From the NCBI RefSeq assembly GCF_003751445.1, contig NZ_RJUU01000001.1:3477001-3541000 (forward strand): 64,000 bases of DNA. Direction: 5' to 3'. Under the pieces are notes generated by a model. The model made no database searches, had not been told where the DNA came from, and worked only from the letters and a program-made list of their open reading frames with translations. Below are positions 1 to 8,526 of the stretch, piece after piece (position 1 is the first letter of the stretch; each line of letters begins with the position of its first letter). The DNA is from Streptomyces sp. 840.1 (lineage in GTDB: Bacteria; Actinomycetota; Actinomycetes; Streptomycetales; Streptomycetaceae). Made by a program: the position numbers and the translations under genes.

Positions 1-34
1 TGATGACGGCCACTTTCTCGTGCAGGCGGTTCAT
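1..34 (-). CDS. Start of a short-chain dehydrogenase gene (partial)
   Basis: Only the first 11 codons lie inside the window; the gene runs off the left edge. Reading leftward from the ATG at 34 gives MNRLHEKVAVI, which resembles the first beta strand of the Rossmann fold in many SDR oxidoreductases (a TG motif would be expected just beyond the edge). A plausible Shine-Dalgarno (AGGAAG) lies about ten bases upstream of the ATG. It faces away from the MarR regulator at 300, a common arrangement in which the regulator controls the enzyme gene. The identification rests on very little sequence. Confidence 0.45.
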   Translation of the reverse strand, partial: MNRLHEKVAVI

Positions 35-207
35 GTTCGTCTTCCTGTCCCTGGGTGTGCTTGCGGGGCTCGCGGTGCGTGCGGCGCCCCGTCGAGGCGG
101 CCGTGACCGGTGCGGCCTCATGCCCCGGACTCCGCCTCGGGCCTCGGTGCCGCAGATGCGGGGCACGGCCTCGGGGCGGCAGTGTGCGCTATGCACGCCT
201 AGTTCAA

Positions 208-233
208 AGTACACATGATGTGCACTGTGCACA
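208..233. promoter_or_regulatory. Two overlapping palindromes, likely MarR operator
   Basis: 219-233 is a perfect inverted repeat with one central base (TGTGCAC T GTGCACA). It overlaps 208-226, where AGTACACAT and ATGTGCACT form arms matching at 8 of 9 positions. They sit in the roughly 265-bp gap between the partial SDR gene and the MarR gene, where such a regulator would act on both. The binding protein is inferred. Nothing else is recognised in this gap. Confidence 0.55.
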
Positions 234-299
234 AACTGTCGGGGTGGCGTCGGGCATGCGGGATGATGAGGCGAGGCGTTGCTACGGAAGGGCAGGACC

Positions 300-767
300 A
301 TGGACGAGGCCGAGCGTCGGCTGCGTGATCTCGAACGGGAGCTGACCCTCCTGTCGCGCCACTTCGTCGCCTCGCGCGGTCCCCGCATCGGCCAGAGCCT
401 CGAACGTTCCGCCTACGTCCTGCTCACCCGACTGGAGGACGGCGGTCCGCTCACCCTCAAGGAGCTGGCCCATACGTTCCACGTGGACGTCTCCACCATC
501 AACCGTCAGGTCAGCCCCATGCTGAGGAACGGCCTGGTGGAGCGCATCCCGGATCCCGACGGCGGCATGGCGCGCAAGTACCGGCCCACCGCTTCCGGGC
601 TGGAGCGGCTGAAGGCGGACCGGGAGATCAGTCTCGAAGGGACCACGCGCCTCATCGAGGCGACCGGGTGGGCCGATGGGACGGCCGATCGTTTCGTGGC
701 CCTGCTGGTCGAGCTCAACGCGGGCATCGAGCAGCTCGAAGGGCTCAACGGGACACGCGGCAGGTAG
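300..767 (+). CDS. MarR-family transcriptional regulator
   Basis: A 155-residue winged-helix protein. Residues of about 45-100 hold the helix-turn-helix (LKELAHTFHVDVSTINRQV) followed by a wing (MARKYRPTASG), with helical dimerisation segments at both ends, the usual MarR layout and length. The ATG at 300 was chosen over an in-frame start at 279 because the family normally begins just before the first helix. It is divergent from a partial SDR gene and preceded by overlapping palindromes, so autoregulation plus control of the SDR is the simplest reading. The ligand is unknown. Confidence 0.85.
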   Translation: MDEAERRLRDLERELTLLSRHFVASRGPRIGQSLERSAYVLLTRLEDGGPLTLKELAHTFHVDVSTINRQVSPMLRNGLVERIPDPDGGMARKYRPTASGLERLKADREISLEGTTRLIEATGWADGTADRFVALLVELNAGIEQLEGLNGTRGR

Positions 768-830
768 CGGACCGGTCCACTACCCGGTCCGTGCGGCTCT
801 GCTCCGCCTCATTGGCCGGCGAGCAGCTGG

Positions 831-1376
831 TCAGTGCCCAGTGGCGGCGGACTCTTCGGAATCGTCCTCGTCGTCTCCCGCGAACTCGGCCGCATCGGGG
901 AAGACGCCGGTGCTGATGTCACCCGACAGCCAGCCGACCAGGAACTCGACCGCGCCCACCGGATGGGCGTCGTAGTACCAGCCCCGCGGGTTCCAGCAGA
1001 CGACCGTCCACTCGTCCGGCTTCCCGTCGGTGAGCCAGCACACCCGGTCCCCGTTGTCGGTCCCCGCCCACGGCAGGAGCCCGCCCGGCTCCGGGTAGAA
1101 GGGGTACGGACACTTCTCGGGGTTCCGCTTCCGGAAGCCGCGCTCCTGGTCCAGCAGCCGCTTCGCCGGGCCGACGAGCAGGTCCCGCCTGCCGAAGGGC
1201 GCAAGCGGTGTCAGGAACTCGGAGAAGTGGTAGGCCCCGTACGTCTCGGCCAACCGCTTGAATTCGGAGGGGAGTTCCAGGGCCAGAGCCGCCTCCACCC
1301 CGTCCCAGTCGCCCGTTCCCCACCGGGGCTGCGACGGCGGAGGTACGAGGCGGGTGAGGTCGTCGAACGCGGTCAT
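831..1376 (-). CDS. SMI1/KNR4 (SUKH) family protein
   Basis: A 181-residue soluble protein of the SUKH fold. Features seen are the N-terminal helix followed by LPSEFKRLAETYGAY, the later PGGLLPWAGTDNGDRVCWL stretch and EWTVVCWNPRGWYYD, all typical of SMI1/KNR4 domains, plus an acidic C-terminal tail (residues of about 166-174). Many SUKH proteins are immunity proteins against contact-dependent or polymorphic toxins. No toxin gene is adjacent here, so it may be a solitary housekeeping member. It lies tail-to-tail with the MarR gene and downstream of the TPR gene on the same strand. Confidence 0.75.
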   Translation of the reverse strand: MTAFDDLTRLVPPPSQPRWGTGDWDGVEAALALELPSEFKRLAETYGAYHFSEFLTPLAPFGRRDLLVGPAKRLLDQERGFRKRNPEKCPYPFYPEPGGLLPWAGTDNGDRVCWLTDGKPDEWTVVCWNPRGWYYDAHPVGAVEFLVGWLSGDISTGVFPDAAEFAGDDEDDSEESAATGH

Positions 1377-1451
1377 GGGCCGAGCCTAGGGCCTGTTCGG
1401 GACGTACTCCCCGACCGCGGCGCAAGCGCAGGGCGGCAAGCCCGTGCCGTT

Positions 1452-1483
1452 TCCCGGGCCCGCCCCCGGGGGCGGGCCCGGGA
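1452..1483. terminator. 32-bp perfect palindrome downstream of the TPR gene
   Basis: Two 16-base arms (TCCCGGGCCCGCCCCC and its exact complement) form an uninterrupted 32-bp palindrome just before the stop of the minus-strand TPR gene at 1490. With no T tract it fits the GC-hairpin terminators usual in Streptomyces. It separates the TPR gene from the SUKH gene. Confidence 0.65.
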
Positions 1484-1489
1484 GGGGCG

Positions 1490-3187
1490 TCAGTGCCCCG
1501 ACGGCGCCCCCGGCGCCGAGGGCTTCGCCGATGCCCCCGGGGGGCCGGCCGCGCCCTGCTTCGGGGGCGCGGGGGACGGGGCCGGGGCCTGCGGCGGGGC
1601 GGACCGTGACGGCTGCGGTTCCGGCGCGGGGGCCGGGGCCTGCGGCGGTGCGGGCGGGGGAGCGGGCTGCATGTCCTGGGGGCCGCCCGAGGGCGGCATG
1701 CCCATGGTGTCCAGGGCCTCCTGGGCCCTCGGGGCATCCAGCGGCGAGAACTGCGGGTTGGTGCGCAGCGCCCCCTCCAGGTTGCGGCGGGCCGGACCGA
1801 AGTCGCGCAACGCGCTCTGGACCATGCCCAGGTGGTACGCGTACGACGCGTTCTGGCCGCCCGTGTCGACCGCCTTCTGCGCGTACTCCAGCGCCGAGTC
1901 CGAATCGCCCGAGCGGTGCAGCGCCCAGCCCAGCGCATCGGCCACCGCCGCGCTGCGGTGCCCGAGGTCCCACTCCGCGCGCAGTTGCTCCGCCGCCGCG
2001 TCCGCGTCGCCGTGGGCGGCCTCGAAGCGGCCGAGGAGCAGGGCCTCGTCCACGCCCTGGGTCCGGGCCCGGGACAGCGCCTTGCGCAGCCGCGTGTACT
2101 GGTTGACGGAGTCCCCGTCCAGGCCGAGCGACTCGTACAACTCGCCCAGCTCCAGCAGGTACTCGGGCCGAGGGGACCTGGCCAGGGCCGCCTGGTAGTC
2201 CCGCTGCGCCTCGTCGGTGCGGCCGAGCGCCGCCAGCGCCCGTGCCCGGCCCGCGAGGGAGGCGTGGTGGGCGCGGTCGGTGCGCAGCGCCGCCCCGTAC
2301 TGGGCCACGGCCTCCTTCGGCTCGCCCCGCTCCCAGGCCAGATCGCCCAGCCGGGAGAGGCAGGCCGCCTTCTCCGCAGGCGACTTGGCCCGGCTCGCGG
2401 CGTCCTGCGCGGTGGCGAGCGCGTCCTCGCGCCAGCCCCGGTCGCGGTACATCTCGGCCGTCCGGCCCAGCGCGGGCACCCCGGCCCGCAGCGCCGTGTA
2501 CTTCTCCACCGCCGTGATCGCCGACTTCTGGTCGCCGAGGCCGTTGTACGCGTCGATCAGCTCCGGGTACACCGTCCACTGCTTCGGCTGCCGGGCCCGT
2601 ACCGTCTCGCCCCACTTCTTCGCCGTCACGTAGTCGTGCCGGGCGTTGGCGAGCGAGGCGAGCCCCACCCACGCCGCCTCGTTGCCCCGGTCGCCCGGCT
2701 GTACGTTCAGCGAGCGCTTCAGCGCCTGCTCGGCCCGGGTGTAGTACGCCGGGTCCGCCGCCCGCCGCCCCCACTCCACGTACGCCGAGCCCAGCACCGC
2801 CCACGACTGCGCGTCCGAGGGATGGGTGCCCACCCACGCCTGCCGGTCCCCGATGAGCGCCGTCAGGTCGGAGAGCGAGGCGGGGGAGCCGGCCGCCGTC
2901 GCGGTCATCGCCCGCGACACCGGGCCGGACACCGGCGGCGCCGCGTCCTTGTCCTCGTCGGGCACGGCGACCACCGCACCCGTCACCAGCACCGCACCCG
3001 CCACCACGCCGAACGCGGCCCGGCGCAGCGTCGTGCGCAGCGTGGCGGGCGGCGGCTCGGCCAGGGACGCGGGGTCCGGCGGCAGGGCCGGAGGGGATTC
3101 ACAGGGCGGGGCGTAGGCGGTCTCGGGGGTCTCGGGGAGGCGGTCCGGCCCGGGGGCCGCCGAGGGCTGCTGCGGAGTGACGTCCAT
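1490..3187 (-). CDS. TPR-repeat membrane protein
   Basis: About 565 residues. A proline-rich cytoplasmic N-terminus (about 1-55) is followed by one transmembrane helix (FGVVAGAVLVTGAVVAVP). Roughly ten tetratricopeptide units follow, seen as repeated A-x-G-x(n)-A-Y patterns such as AWVGLASLANARHDY and AYAQKA-type helices. The C-terminus (last about 90 residues) is low-complexity Pro/Ala/Gln. The ATG at 3187 (MDVT) is preferred over 3196. TPR arrays act as protein-binding scaffolds; the single helix suggests the array faces outward. Partner and function are unknown. It diverges from the FAD-oxidase gene. Confidence 0.75.
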   Translation of the reverse strand: MDVTPQQPSAAPGPDRLPETPETAYAPPCESPPALPPDPASLAEPPPATLRTTLRRAAFGVVAGAVLVTGAVVAVPDEDKDAAPPVSGPVSRAMTATAAGSPASLSDLTALIGDRQAWVGTHPSDAQSWAVLGSAYVEWGRRAADPAYYTRAEQALKRSLNVQPGDRGNEAAWVGLASLANARHDYVTAKKWGETVRARQPKQWTVYPELIDAYNGLGDQKSAITAVEKYTALRAGVPALGRTAEMYRDRGWREDALATAQDAASRAKSPAEKAACLSRLGDLAWERGEPKEAVAQYGAALRTDRAHHASLAGRARALAALGRTDEAQRDYQAALARSPRPEYLLELGELYESLGLDGDSVNQYTRLRKALSRARTQGVDEALLLGRFEAAHGDADAAAEQLRAEWDLGHRSAAVADALGWALHRSGDSDSALEYAQKAVDTGGQNASYAYHLGMVQSALRDFGPARRNLEGALRTNPQFSPLDAPRAQEALDTMGMPPSGGPQDMQPAPPPAPPQAPAPAPEPQPSRSAPPQAPAPSPAPPKQGAAGPPGASAKPSAPGAPSGH

Positions 3188-3284
3188 GCCGATCACTCTG
3201 CGTCAGTACGAAGATCGCACCGCGTCTTGTGATGGCAGGCGCATACGGGTTCACACCAATGGGCCCGGGTGCGAGTCTTGGATC

Positions 3285-4652
3285 ATGGACGATCTTCTCG
3301 AACTACTGCGTGCGGGGCTCCCGGCCGAGGCCCTGATCACCGACCCGGACATCACCGCCTCCTACGCCAACGACATGGCGAGCTTCTGCGACGCGGGCAC
3401 CCCGGCCGTCGTCGCGCTCCCACGCAATGTCGAGCAGGTCCAGCACATCATGCGCACCGCGACGGCGCTGCGCGTCCCGGTCGTTCCGCAGGGCGCCCGC
3501 ACGGGCCTGTCGGGCGCCGCCAACGCCTCCGACGGCTGCATCGTGCTCTCCCTGATCAAGATGGACCGCATCCTGGAGATCAGCCCGGTCGACCGGATCG
3601 CCGTGGTGGAGCCGGGCGTCGTCAACGCGGTGCTGTCCCGCGCGGTCGACGAGCACGGTCTCTACTACCCGCCGGACCCCTCCAGCTGGGAGATGTGCAC
3701 CATCGGCGGCAACATCGGGACCGCCTCGGGCGGGCTGTGCTGCGTCAAGTACGGGGTCACCGCCGAATACGTCCTCGGCCTCGACGTCGTCCTCGCGGAC
3801 GGACGCCTCCTCAGCACCGGCCGCCGCACCGCGAAGGGCGTCGCGGGATACGACCTCACCCGGCTCCTGGTCGGCTCCGAGGGCAGCCTCGGCATCGTTG
3901 TCAAAGCCGTGCTCGCGCTCAAGCCGAAGCCGCCCAGGCAGCTCGCCCTGGCCGCCGAGTTCCCCACCGCGGCCGCCGCCTGCGAGGCCATCTGCGCGAT
4001 CATGGAACGGGGTCACACTCCGTCACTCCTCGAACTGATGGACCGTACGACAGTCCGAGCCGTCAACAAGATGGCGAACATGGGCCTCCCCGACTCCACC
4101 GAGGCGCTCCTGCTCGCCGCCTTCGACACACCCGACCCTGCCGCCGATCTGGCCGCCGTCGCGGAGCTCTGCACGGCCGCCGGCGCCACCGAGGTCGTCC
4201 CGGCGGAGGACGCGGCCGAGTCCGAAATGCTGCTCCAGGCCCGGCGGATGTCGCTGACCGCGCTGGAGACCATCAAGTCCGCCACGATGATCGACGACGT
4301 GTGCGTACCGCGCTCCAAGCTCGGGGCCATGCTGGAGGGCACCGCCGCCATCGCTGAGAAGTACGGCCTCACCATCGGTGTCTGCGCCCACGCGGGCGAC
4401 GGCAACACCCACCCCGTCGTCTGTTTCGACCAGGCCGACGCCGACGAGTCCCGGCGGGCCCGCGAGTCCTTCGACGAGATCATGGCGCTCGGCCTCGAAC
4501 TCGGCGGCACGATCACCGGCGAACACGGCGTGGGCGTACTCAAGAAGGAGTGGCTCGCCCGGGAGCTCGGCGAGGTGAGCGTGGAGCTGCACAGGGGCAT
4601 CAAGCAGGCCTTCGACCCGCTGGGACTCCTCAACCCCGGCAAGGTGTTCTGA
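3285..4652 (+). CDS. FAD-linked oxidase, D-lactate/glycolate dehydrogenase type
   Basis: 455 residues with the two-domain layout of GlcD/D-lactate dehydrogenases. An N-terminal PCMH-type FAD-binding domain (PVVPQGARTGLSG near residue 65, then TIGGNIGTASGG, GYDLTRLLVGSEGSLGI) precedes a C-terminal FAD-oxidase domain with the metal/substrate motif HAGDGNTHP and TGEHGVG near the end, then NPGK. The reaction is expected to be oxidation of a 2-hydroxy acid to the 2-oxo acid with FAD. Substrate cannot be told from sequence. The ATG at 3285 is where the family alignment begins; there is little room for a Shine-Dalgarno, so translation may be leaderless or weakly initiated. Convergent with ssgG. Confidence 0.9.
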   Translation: MDDLLELLRAGLPAEALITDPDITASYANDMASFCDAGTPAVVALPRNVEQVQHIMRTATALRVPVVPQGARTGLSGAANASDGCIVLSLIKMDRILEISPVDRIAVVEPGVVNAVLSRAVDEHGLYYPPDPSSWEMCTIGGNIGTASGGLCCVKYGVTAEYVLGLDVVLADGRLLSTGRRTAKGVAGYDLTRLLVGSEGSLGIVVKAVLALKPKPPRQLALAAEFPTAAAACEAICAIMERGHTPSLLELMDRTTVRAVNKMANMGLPDSTEALLLAAFDTPDPAADLAAVAELCTAAGATEVVPAEDAAESEMLLQARRMSLTALETIKSATMIDDVCVPRSKLGAMLEGTAAIAEKYGLTIGVCAHAGDGNTHPVVCFDQADADESRRARESFDEIMALGLELGGTITGEHGVGVLKKEWLARELGEVSVELHRGIKQAFDPLGLLNPGKVF

Positions 4653-4699
4653 GCGCGGAACCCCGGCCCACGCGGCCGCCGCCTCCTCGGCCCGCCCCC

Positions 4700-5176
4700 T
4701 CAACTCTCCCCGTCCTGCGCGTCGTCCGACGGCCAGGGATCACTCATCCACAGGTCGTCGGCCGGCAGCGGCGCGAGCAGCTCGGCGAGCCCCTCGTCGA
4801 TGCCGAGCCGCTCGGACTCCGTGCCGGGCGGGACCACCCGCAGCGTCCGCTCCACCCAGGCGGCCACCGCGGCGGACGGCACCTCCAGCAGCGCGTTGCC
4901 GTCCGGAGAGGTCAGCGCCACGCAGATGATGCCGCGCCCCTCGATCTTGGTCGGCCAGATCCGTACGTCCCCGTGCCCGCACGGCCGGAACACGCCCTCC
5001 ACCAGCAGATCGCGGGCGAAAGTCCAGTACACGGGGGCGTCCGAGCCGATGTGAAAGGTGATGTGCACGGCGTACGGGTCCTGGGTGCGATACGTCAGCC
5101 TGGCCGGCACGGGGATGCTGCGCTCGGGCGACAGGACCAGCTTGAGCTCCAGCTCGCGTTCCACGACGGTGTGCAT
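4700..5176 (-). CDS. ssgG: SsgA-like sporulation/cell-division regulator
   Basis: 158 residues, full length for the SsgA-like protein family, which occurs only in sporulating actinobacteria and controls septum-site placement and spore-wall events. Conserved blocks are PVPARLTYRTQDPYAVH, FHIGSDAPVYWTFARDLL, GDVRIWP and EVPSAAVAAWVERT. The ATG at 5176 has the Shine-Dalgarno AAAGGA. The paralogue is assigned as ssgG from its neighbours (FAD-oxidase gene on one side, RDD and M6 protease genes on the other), the context I recall for S. coelicolor ssgG; the sequence alone shows only the family. In S. coelicolor SsgG influences correct septum spacing. Confidence 0.8.
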   Translation of the reverse strand: MHTVVERELELKLVLSPERSIPVPARLTYRTQDPYAVHITFHIGSDAPVYWTFARDLLVEGVFRPCGHGDVRIWPTKIEGRGIICVALTSPDGNALLEVPSAAVAAWVERTLRVVPPGTESERLGIDEGLAELLAPLPADDLWMSDPWPSDDAQDGES

Positions 5177-5386
5177 GAGGCGTCCTTTCGAGACCTGTGA
5201 GCCGGTCCCGCGACCGGCCTTCACAGGGAGAGAGCGCCCTCCCCGCCATCCATTACGCGACTTCGGGGAAAAAAGTTTGGCGTGACCGGAAAGTGGCCCA
5301 AACACCCGGACCGGCACGGGGGTACGCGGGTGTCTGGTAGATGTGGACCCCTGTACTGAGACTCGAAGAGATACGGGACCACGGTG

Positions 5387-6988
5387 ATGAGCGCCCCAAC
5401 CCCGGCACCCGGTGACGAAAGCCCCCGCGAGGGCTACTACCCCGATCCGTCCATTCCCGGATACGTCCGGTACTGGAACGGCGCCTCCTGGGTGCCCGGT
5501 ACGAGCAGGCCCGCCCCGCAGAGCGGCGAGGCGATGCCTTCGGGGCCCGCCCCGGAGCCGGCCGAACCGCAACGGCCGGGCCCCGCGCCGGTGGACGAGA
5601 CCGGCCCGATGTTCTTCGACGAGGATCCGCCGGCCGACGTCCGGTCCGAACCCTCGCCCGCCTGGCAGGCCGACGTCTCCCGGCAGAACGGCTTCGGCGG
5701 CGAGCGCGACCGCCGGGTCTCCTGGGGCGGCGGGCAGCCCGCGCAGCAGGGCGGCCGGCCGGAGCCGGGTCCCGATCCGCGTTCGCCCGAGGGCAGTTCG
5801 CCGGTGGCCGACACGCCCGGGGACCGCTCCCCGGCGCTCCGTTCCTCAGGTGACCGTTCACCGGCCCTCCGCCCGCGTGCCGACGTCGTACCTGCGGACC
5901 CGCGCCTGCCCGTGCCCCAGGCCCCGGCCCCGGGCCCGGCCCCGGCCGCCGGTGCGCTGCCGGGCATGCGGGACGGCGGTGACCGGGCGGAGAACACCGT
6001 CGCCATCCGGGTCGCCCGCTCCGGCCGGTCCGGACAGTCCGGCCGCCCGGGTCGCGGGAACCGCGATGCGCAGGAGCCGCCCGCCGAGGGCACGATGACG
6101 ATCCGCGCGATCGGCCCGGCCACGCCTGCCACCCCGACAGCCCCACAGGCCCCGGGGCCGGCCGCACCGGTCGCACCGGTCGCACCGGGCCCCGCGGGGC
6201 AGCAGGGGCCCGCGTTCCCTCAGCAGGCTCAGGCACCGCAGCAGGCTCAGGCGCCTCAGCAGATCCAGACACCTCGGCAGGCTCAGGCGCCCCACCAGCC
6301 CCAGGCCCCCCAGCAGCCCAGCCAGATCCGCCAGCCCAGCCAGACCCGTCAGCCGAACCAGTCCAACCAAGCCCACCAGACCCCACAGCCTCAGGCATCA
6401 CACCAGGAACGCCAGGAACACCAGGCCCAGGGGCCCGACCAGCCCGTCGTGCCCTGGAAGCCGCCGGTGAACGACCACTTCCAGCAGTTGGCGGCGGCGC
6501 AGTCGGCCGCCCGTCCGGCCGCGCTGGGCAAGCGGTTCGCCGCCCGGCTCATCGACACCGTGGTGCTGGCCGCGCTCGTCGGCGCCGTGGCCTTCCCCCT
6601 CGCGACCCGGGCCACGGACCACATCAACGAGAAGATCGACGCGGCCAAGCTGTCCGGTGAGACCGTCACCGTCTGGCTGCTGGACTCCACCACGGCCGGC
6701 CTGGCCGGCGGGGTCCTCGTCGCGTTCCTGGTGCTGGGCGTGCTCCTGGAGGCCGTGCCGACCGCGAAGTGGGGCCGTACGCTCGGGAAGAAGCTCTGCG
6801 GGCTCGGCGTACGGGACATCGAGTCCGGTTCGTCGCCCACCTTCGGTGCCGCCCTGCGCCGCTGGCTGGTGTACGGCGTGCTGGGGCTCCTGGCCATCGG
6901 CGTGCTCAACGTGCTGTGGTGCCTGTTCGACCGGCCGTGGCGCCAGTGCTGGCACGACAAGGCGGCCCGCACCTTCGTGGCCGGCTGA
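5387..6988 (+). CDS. RDD-family membrane protein with DUF2510 N-terminus
   Basis: 533 residues. The first about 45 hold a DUF2510-like segment (GYYPDPSIPGYVRYWNGASW). A long Pro/Gln/Arg-rich disordered region follows, ending in many PQQAQAP-type repeats (about 270-350). The C-terminal RDD domain (GKRFAARLIDTVVLAALVG onward) has three hydrophobic helices and the sequence KWGRTLGKKLCGLGVRD. Either the GTG at 5384 or the ATG at 5387 could start it. RDD proteins are small membrane proteins, some linked to ion transport or export; function here is unknown. A second RDD gene follows on the same strand after about 140 bp. Confidence 0.8.
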   Translation: MSAPTPAPGDESPREGYYPDPSIPGYVRYWNGASWVPGTSRPAPQSGEAMPSGPAPEPAEPQRPGPAPVDETGPMFFDEDPPADVRSEPSPAWQADVSRQNGFGGERDRRVSWGGGQPAQQGGRPEPGPDPRSPEGSSPVADTPGDRSPALRSSGDRSPALRPRADVVPADPRLPVPQAPAPGPAPAAGALPGMRDGGDRAENTVAIRVARSGRSGQSGRPGRGNRDAQEPPAEGTMTIRAIGPATPATPTAPQAPGPAAPVAPVAPGPAGQQGPAFPQQAQAPQQAQAPQQIQTPRQAQAPHQPQAPQQPSQIRQPSQTRQPNQSNQAHQTPQPQASHQERQEHQAQGPDQPVVPWKPPVNDHFQQLAAAQSAARPAALGKRFAARLIDTVVLAALVGAVAFPLATRATDHINEKIDAAKLSGETVTVWLLDSTTAGLAGGVLVAFLVLGVLLEAVPTAKWGRTLGKKLCGLGVRDIESGSSPTFGAALRRWLVYGVLGLLAIGVLNVLWCLFDRPWRQCWHDKAARTFVAG

Positions 6989-7132
6989 GGAACCGTACGG
7001 CCGAGAGACCGGCACGGCCCACAGACCCGCACGGCTGACGGCTCATCGGGTGATGGGCCGTCGGGCGGTCTCCGTTCCCCCGAAAGCACCTGAGCCGTTG
7101 CGGGCGCCCCTGCGGCGGGGTGCACTGCCCCC

Positions 7133-7804
7133 ATGAGCAACGATCAGCCGACGTCCGGTCAGCCGCCCGAGGACGACCCGTTCCTCAAGAAGCCGCAGGA
7201 GCCCCAGCCGCCGTCGGGCTCGCCCTACGACAGCGCGCCGCCGCCCCCGCCGTACGGCCCCGGCCCCCACGGCGGAGGCCAGTTCGGGGCCGCCGATCCG
7301 CTGGCGGGCATGCCGCCGCTCGCGGAACCCGGCAAGCGCATCCTGGCCCGGCTGATCGACTTCCTGATCATCTCGATCCCGCTGTATCTGATCTCCCTGC
7401 CCTGGGGCGGCGCGGTGGAGGTCTCGAACGACAACAACGGGAACGACGGCGTCGGCGACATCTTCGCCCAGACGTACAGCGGCCATCAGCTGCTCTGGTC
7501 GCTGATCGGCCTGGTGATCTACGTCGGCTACGACACGTACTTCACGCACAAGGACGGCCGCACGCCCGGCAAGCGGCTGCTGAAGCTGCGGGTCGCGATG
7601 CTCAACGACGGCAGCGTGCCGGACACCGGGAGTTCCTTCCTGCGGGCCGTGGTGCTGTGGCTGCCGGCGCTGCTGTGCTGCCCGTGCCTGTGGTGGCTGA
7701 TCAACATCGTGCTGATGTTCACGGACAAGCCGTACCGGCAGGCACTGCAGGACAAGGCGGGCAAGACGGTGGTGGTCACCACCAACGGCCGGAACACCGC
7801 CTGA
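7133..7804 (+). CDS. RDD-family membrane protein
   Basis: 223 residues. A Pro-rich N-terminus (about 1-60) precedes an RDD domain: GKRILARLIDFLIISIPLYLISL for the first helix with the Arg-Asp pair, a second helix (LLWSLIGLVIYVGYDTYF), the motif GRTPGKRLLKLRV and a cysteine-rich third helix (WLPALLCCPCLWWLI). It is a paralogue of the preceding gene without the DUF2510 segment and long linker, and is probably a tandem duplicate. Function is not known. Confidence 0.8.
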   Translation: MSNDQPTSGQPPEDDPFLKKPQEPQPPSGSPYDSAPPPPPYGPGPHGGGQFGAADPLAGMPPLAEPGKRILARLIDFLIISIPLYLISLPWGGAVEVSNDNNGNDGVGDIFAQTYSGHQLLWSLIGLVIYVGYDTYFTHKDGRTPGKRLLKLRVAMLNDGSVPDTGSSFLRAVVLWLPALLCCPCLWWLINIVLMFTDKPYRQALQDKAGKTVVVTTNGRNTA

Positions 7805-7830
7805 GCCGAACCGGGCGGGCCGTCAGCCCG

Positions 7831-8157
7831 TCAGCGCCGCAGCGAATGCTCGCCCACCTGCGCGGAGGCGCGTGCGGCCGGGATCGTGCGCTGTACGCGG
7901 CCCAGGTCGTGGCCCTCGGCCTCGTGGGCGGGGCCGGCTTCCCGGTGGGCGGAGACCGAGGTACCGGACGGCGCGGTGCGGCGGTGCGTCGGCGCGGGCA
8001 CCCTGACGGCCACCAGCAGCCCGAGCGCGAGCCCGGCCGCGGCGATCACGGCGATGCCGAGGTCCGAACTCGTCCGGGACAGCAGCAACATGGCGAGGGT
8101 CGAGAAGACAACGGTGACCGAACCGTAGGAGAGCTGTGCAGCAGTAGGACGCGGCAT
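7831..8157 (-). CDS. Small membrane protein of unknown function
   Basis: 108 residues from the ATG at 8157 (MPRPTAAQ), with GAGGA upstream as ribosome site. Two hydrophobic helices (YGSVTVVFSTLAMLLLS and LGIAVIAAAGLALGLLVAV) are followed by a polar, basic C-terminal tail of about 50 residues. An upstream in-frame ATG at 8262 would add 35 residues that look non-coding. It lies between the RDD genes and the secreted protease, divergent from the protease. I do not recognise a family. Confidence 0.6.
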   Translation of the reverse strand: MPRPTAAQLSYGSVTVVFSTLAMLLLSRTSSDLGIAVIAAAGLALGLLVAVRVPAPTHRRTAPSGTSVSAHREAGPAHEAEGHDLGRVQRTIPAARASAQVGEHSLRR

Positions 8158-8526
8158 GGCGTTATCCGTCCTCGGGGCGTCGGATGGGCGGTCTCTCAAC
8201 ACGGTCGCACTGTCAAGCGACTCTACGACGGTGGATGCCCTCGCGGAACGGGTAGTAAGCATGACCTAACCCACAGTGCCGGTGCACGGGGGGCGCACGG
8301 AGTCATTCTCTCCGCCAATCATGGCCATCGGCGCGCCGGTTGGCTGCGGAGCAGTCGTCCGGATAGCGGAAATGTGCTCCTGCATAGTGCACTTGGTCTG
8401 TTCAAGTCAAGGTCTGTCTTTTCTCGCGTAACTCCGGTCAAATGTCGTCACTTGTGACGCGTTTCCGCGCGCGGCCCTCTCACACCCCCAGGTCGCAGTC
8501 GCGGGCGCCGGGGAGGACTGCATCAC
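8158..8526. promoter_or_regulatory. Divergent promoter region upstream of the M6 protease
   Basis: A 369-bp non-coding gap, locally less GC-rich than its flanks. It holds a perfect inverted repeat CGTCAC-TT-GTGACG at 8446-8459, about 70 bp upstream of the protease start, a candidate operator. A strong Shine-Dalgarno (GGGGAGGA) precedes the GTG at 8527. I see no confident -10/-35 pair. Confidence 0.45.

Noticed and set aside
834..2198. A 454-codon open frame on the plus strand opposite the SUKH and TPR genes.
   Set aside because: The composition is Arg/Ala/Gly/Pro-biased as expected of an antisense frame in high-GC DNA, and both real genes on the other strand are recognisable.
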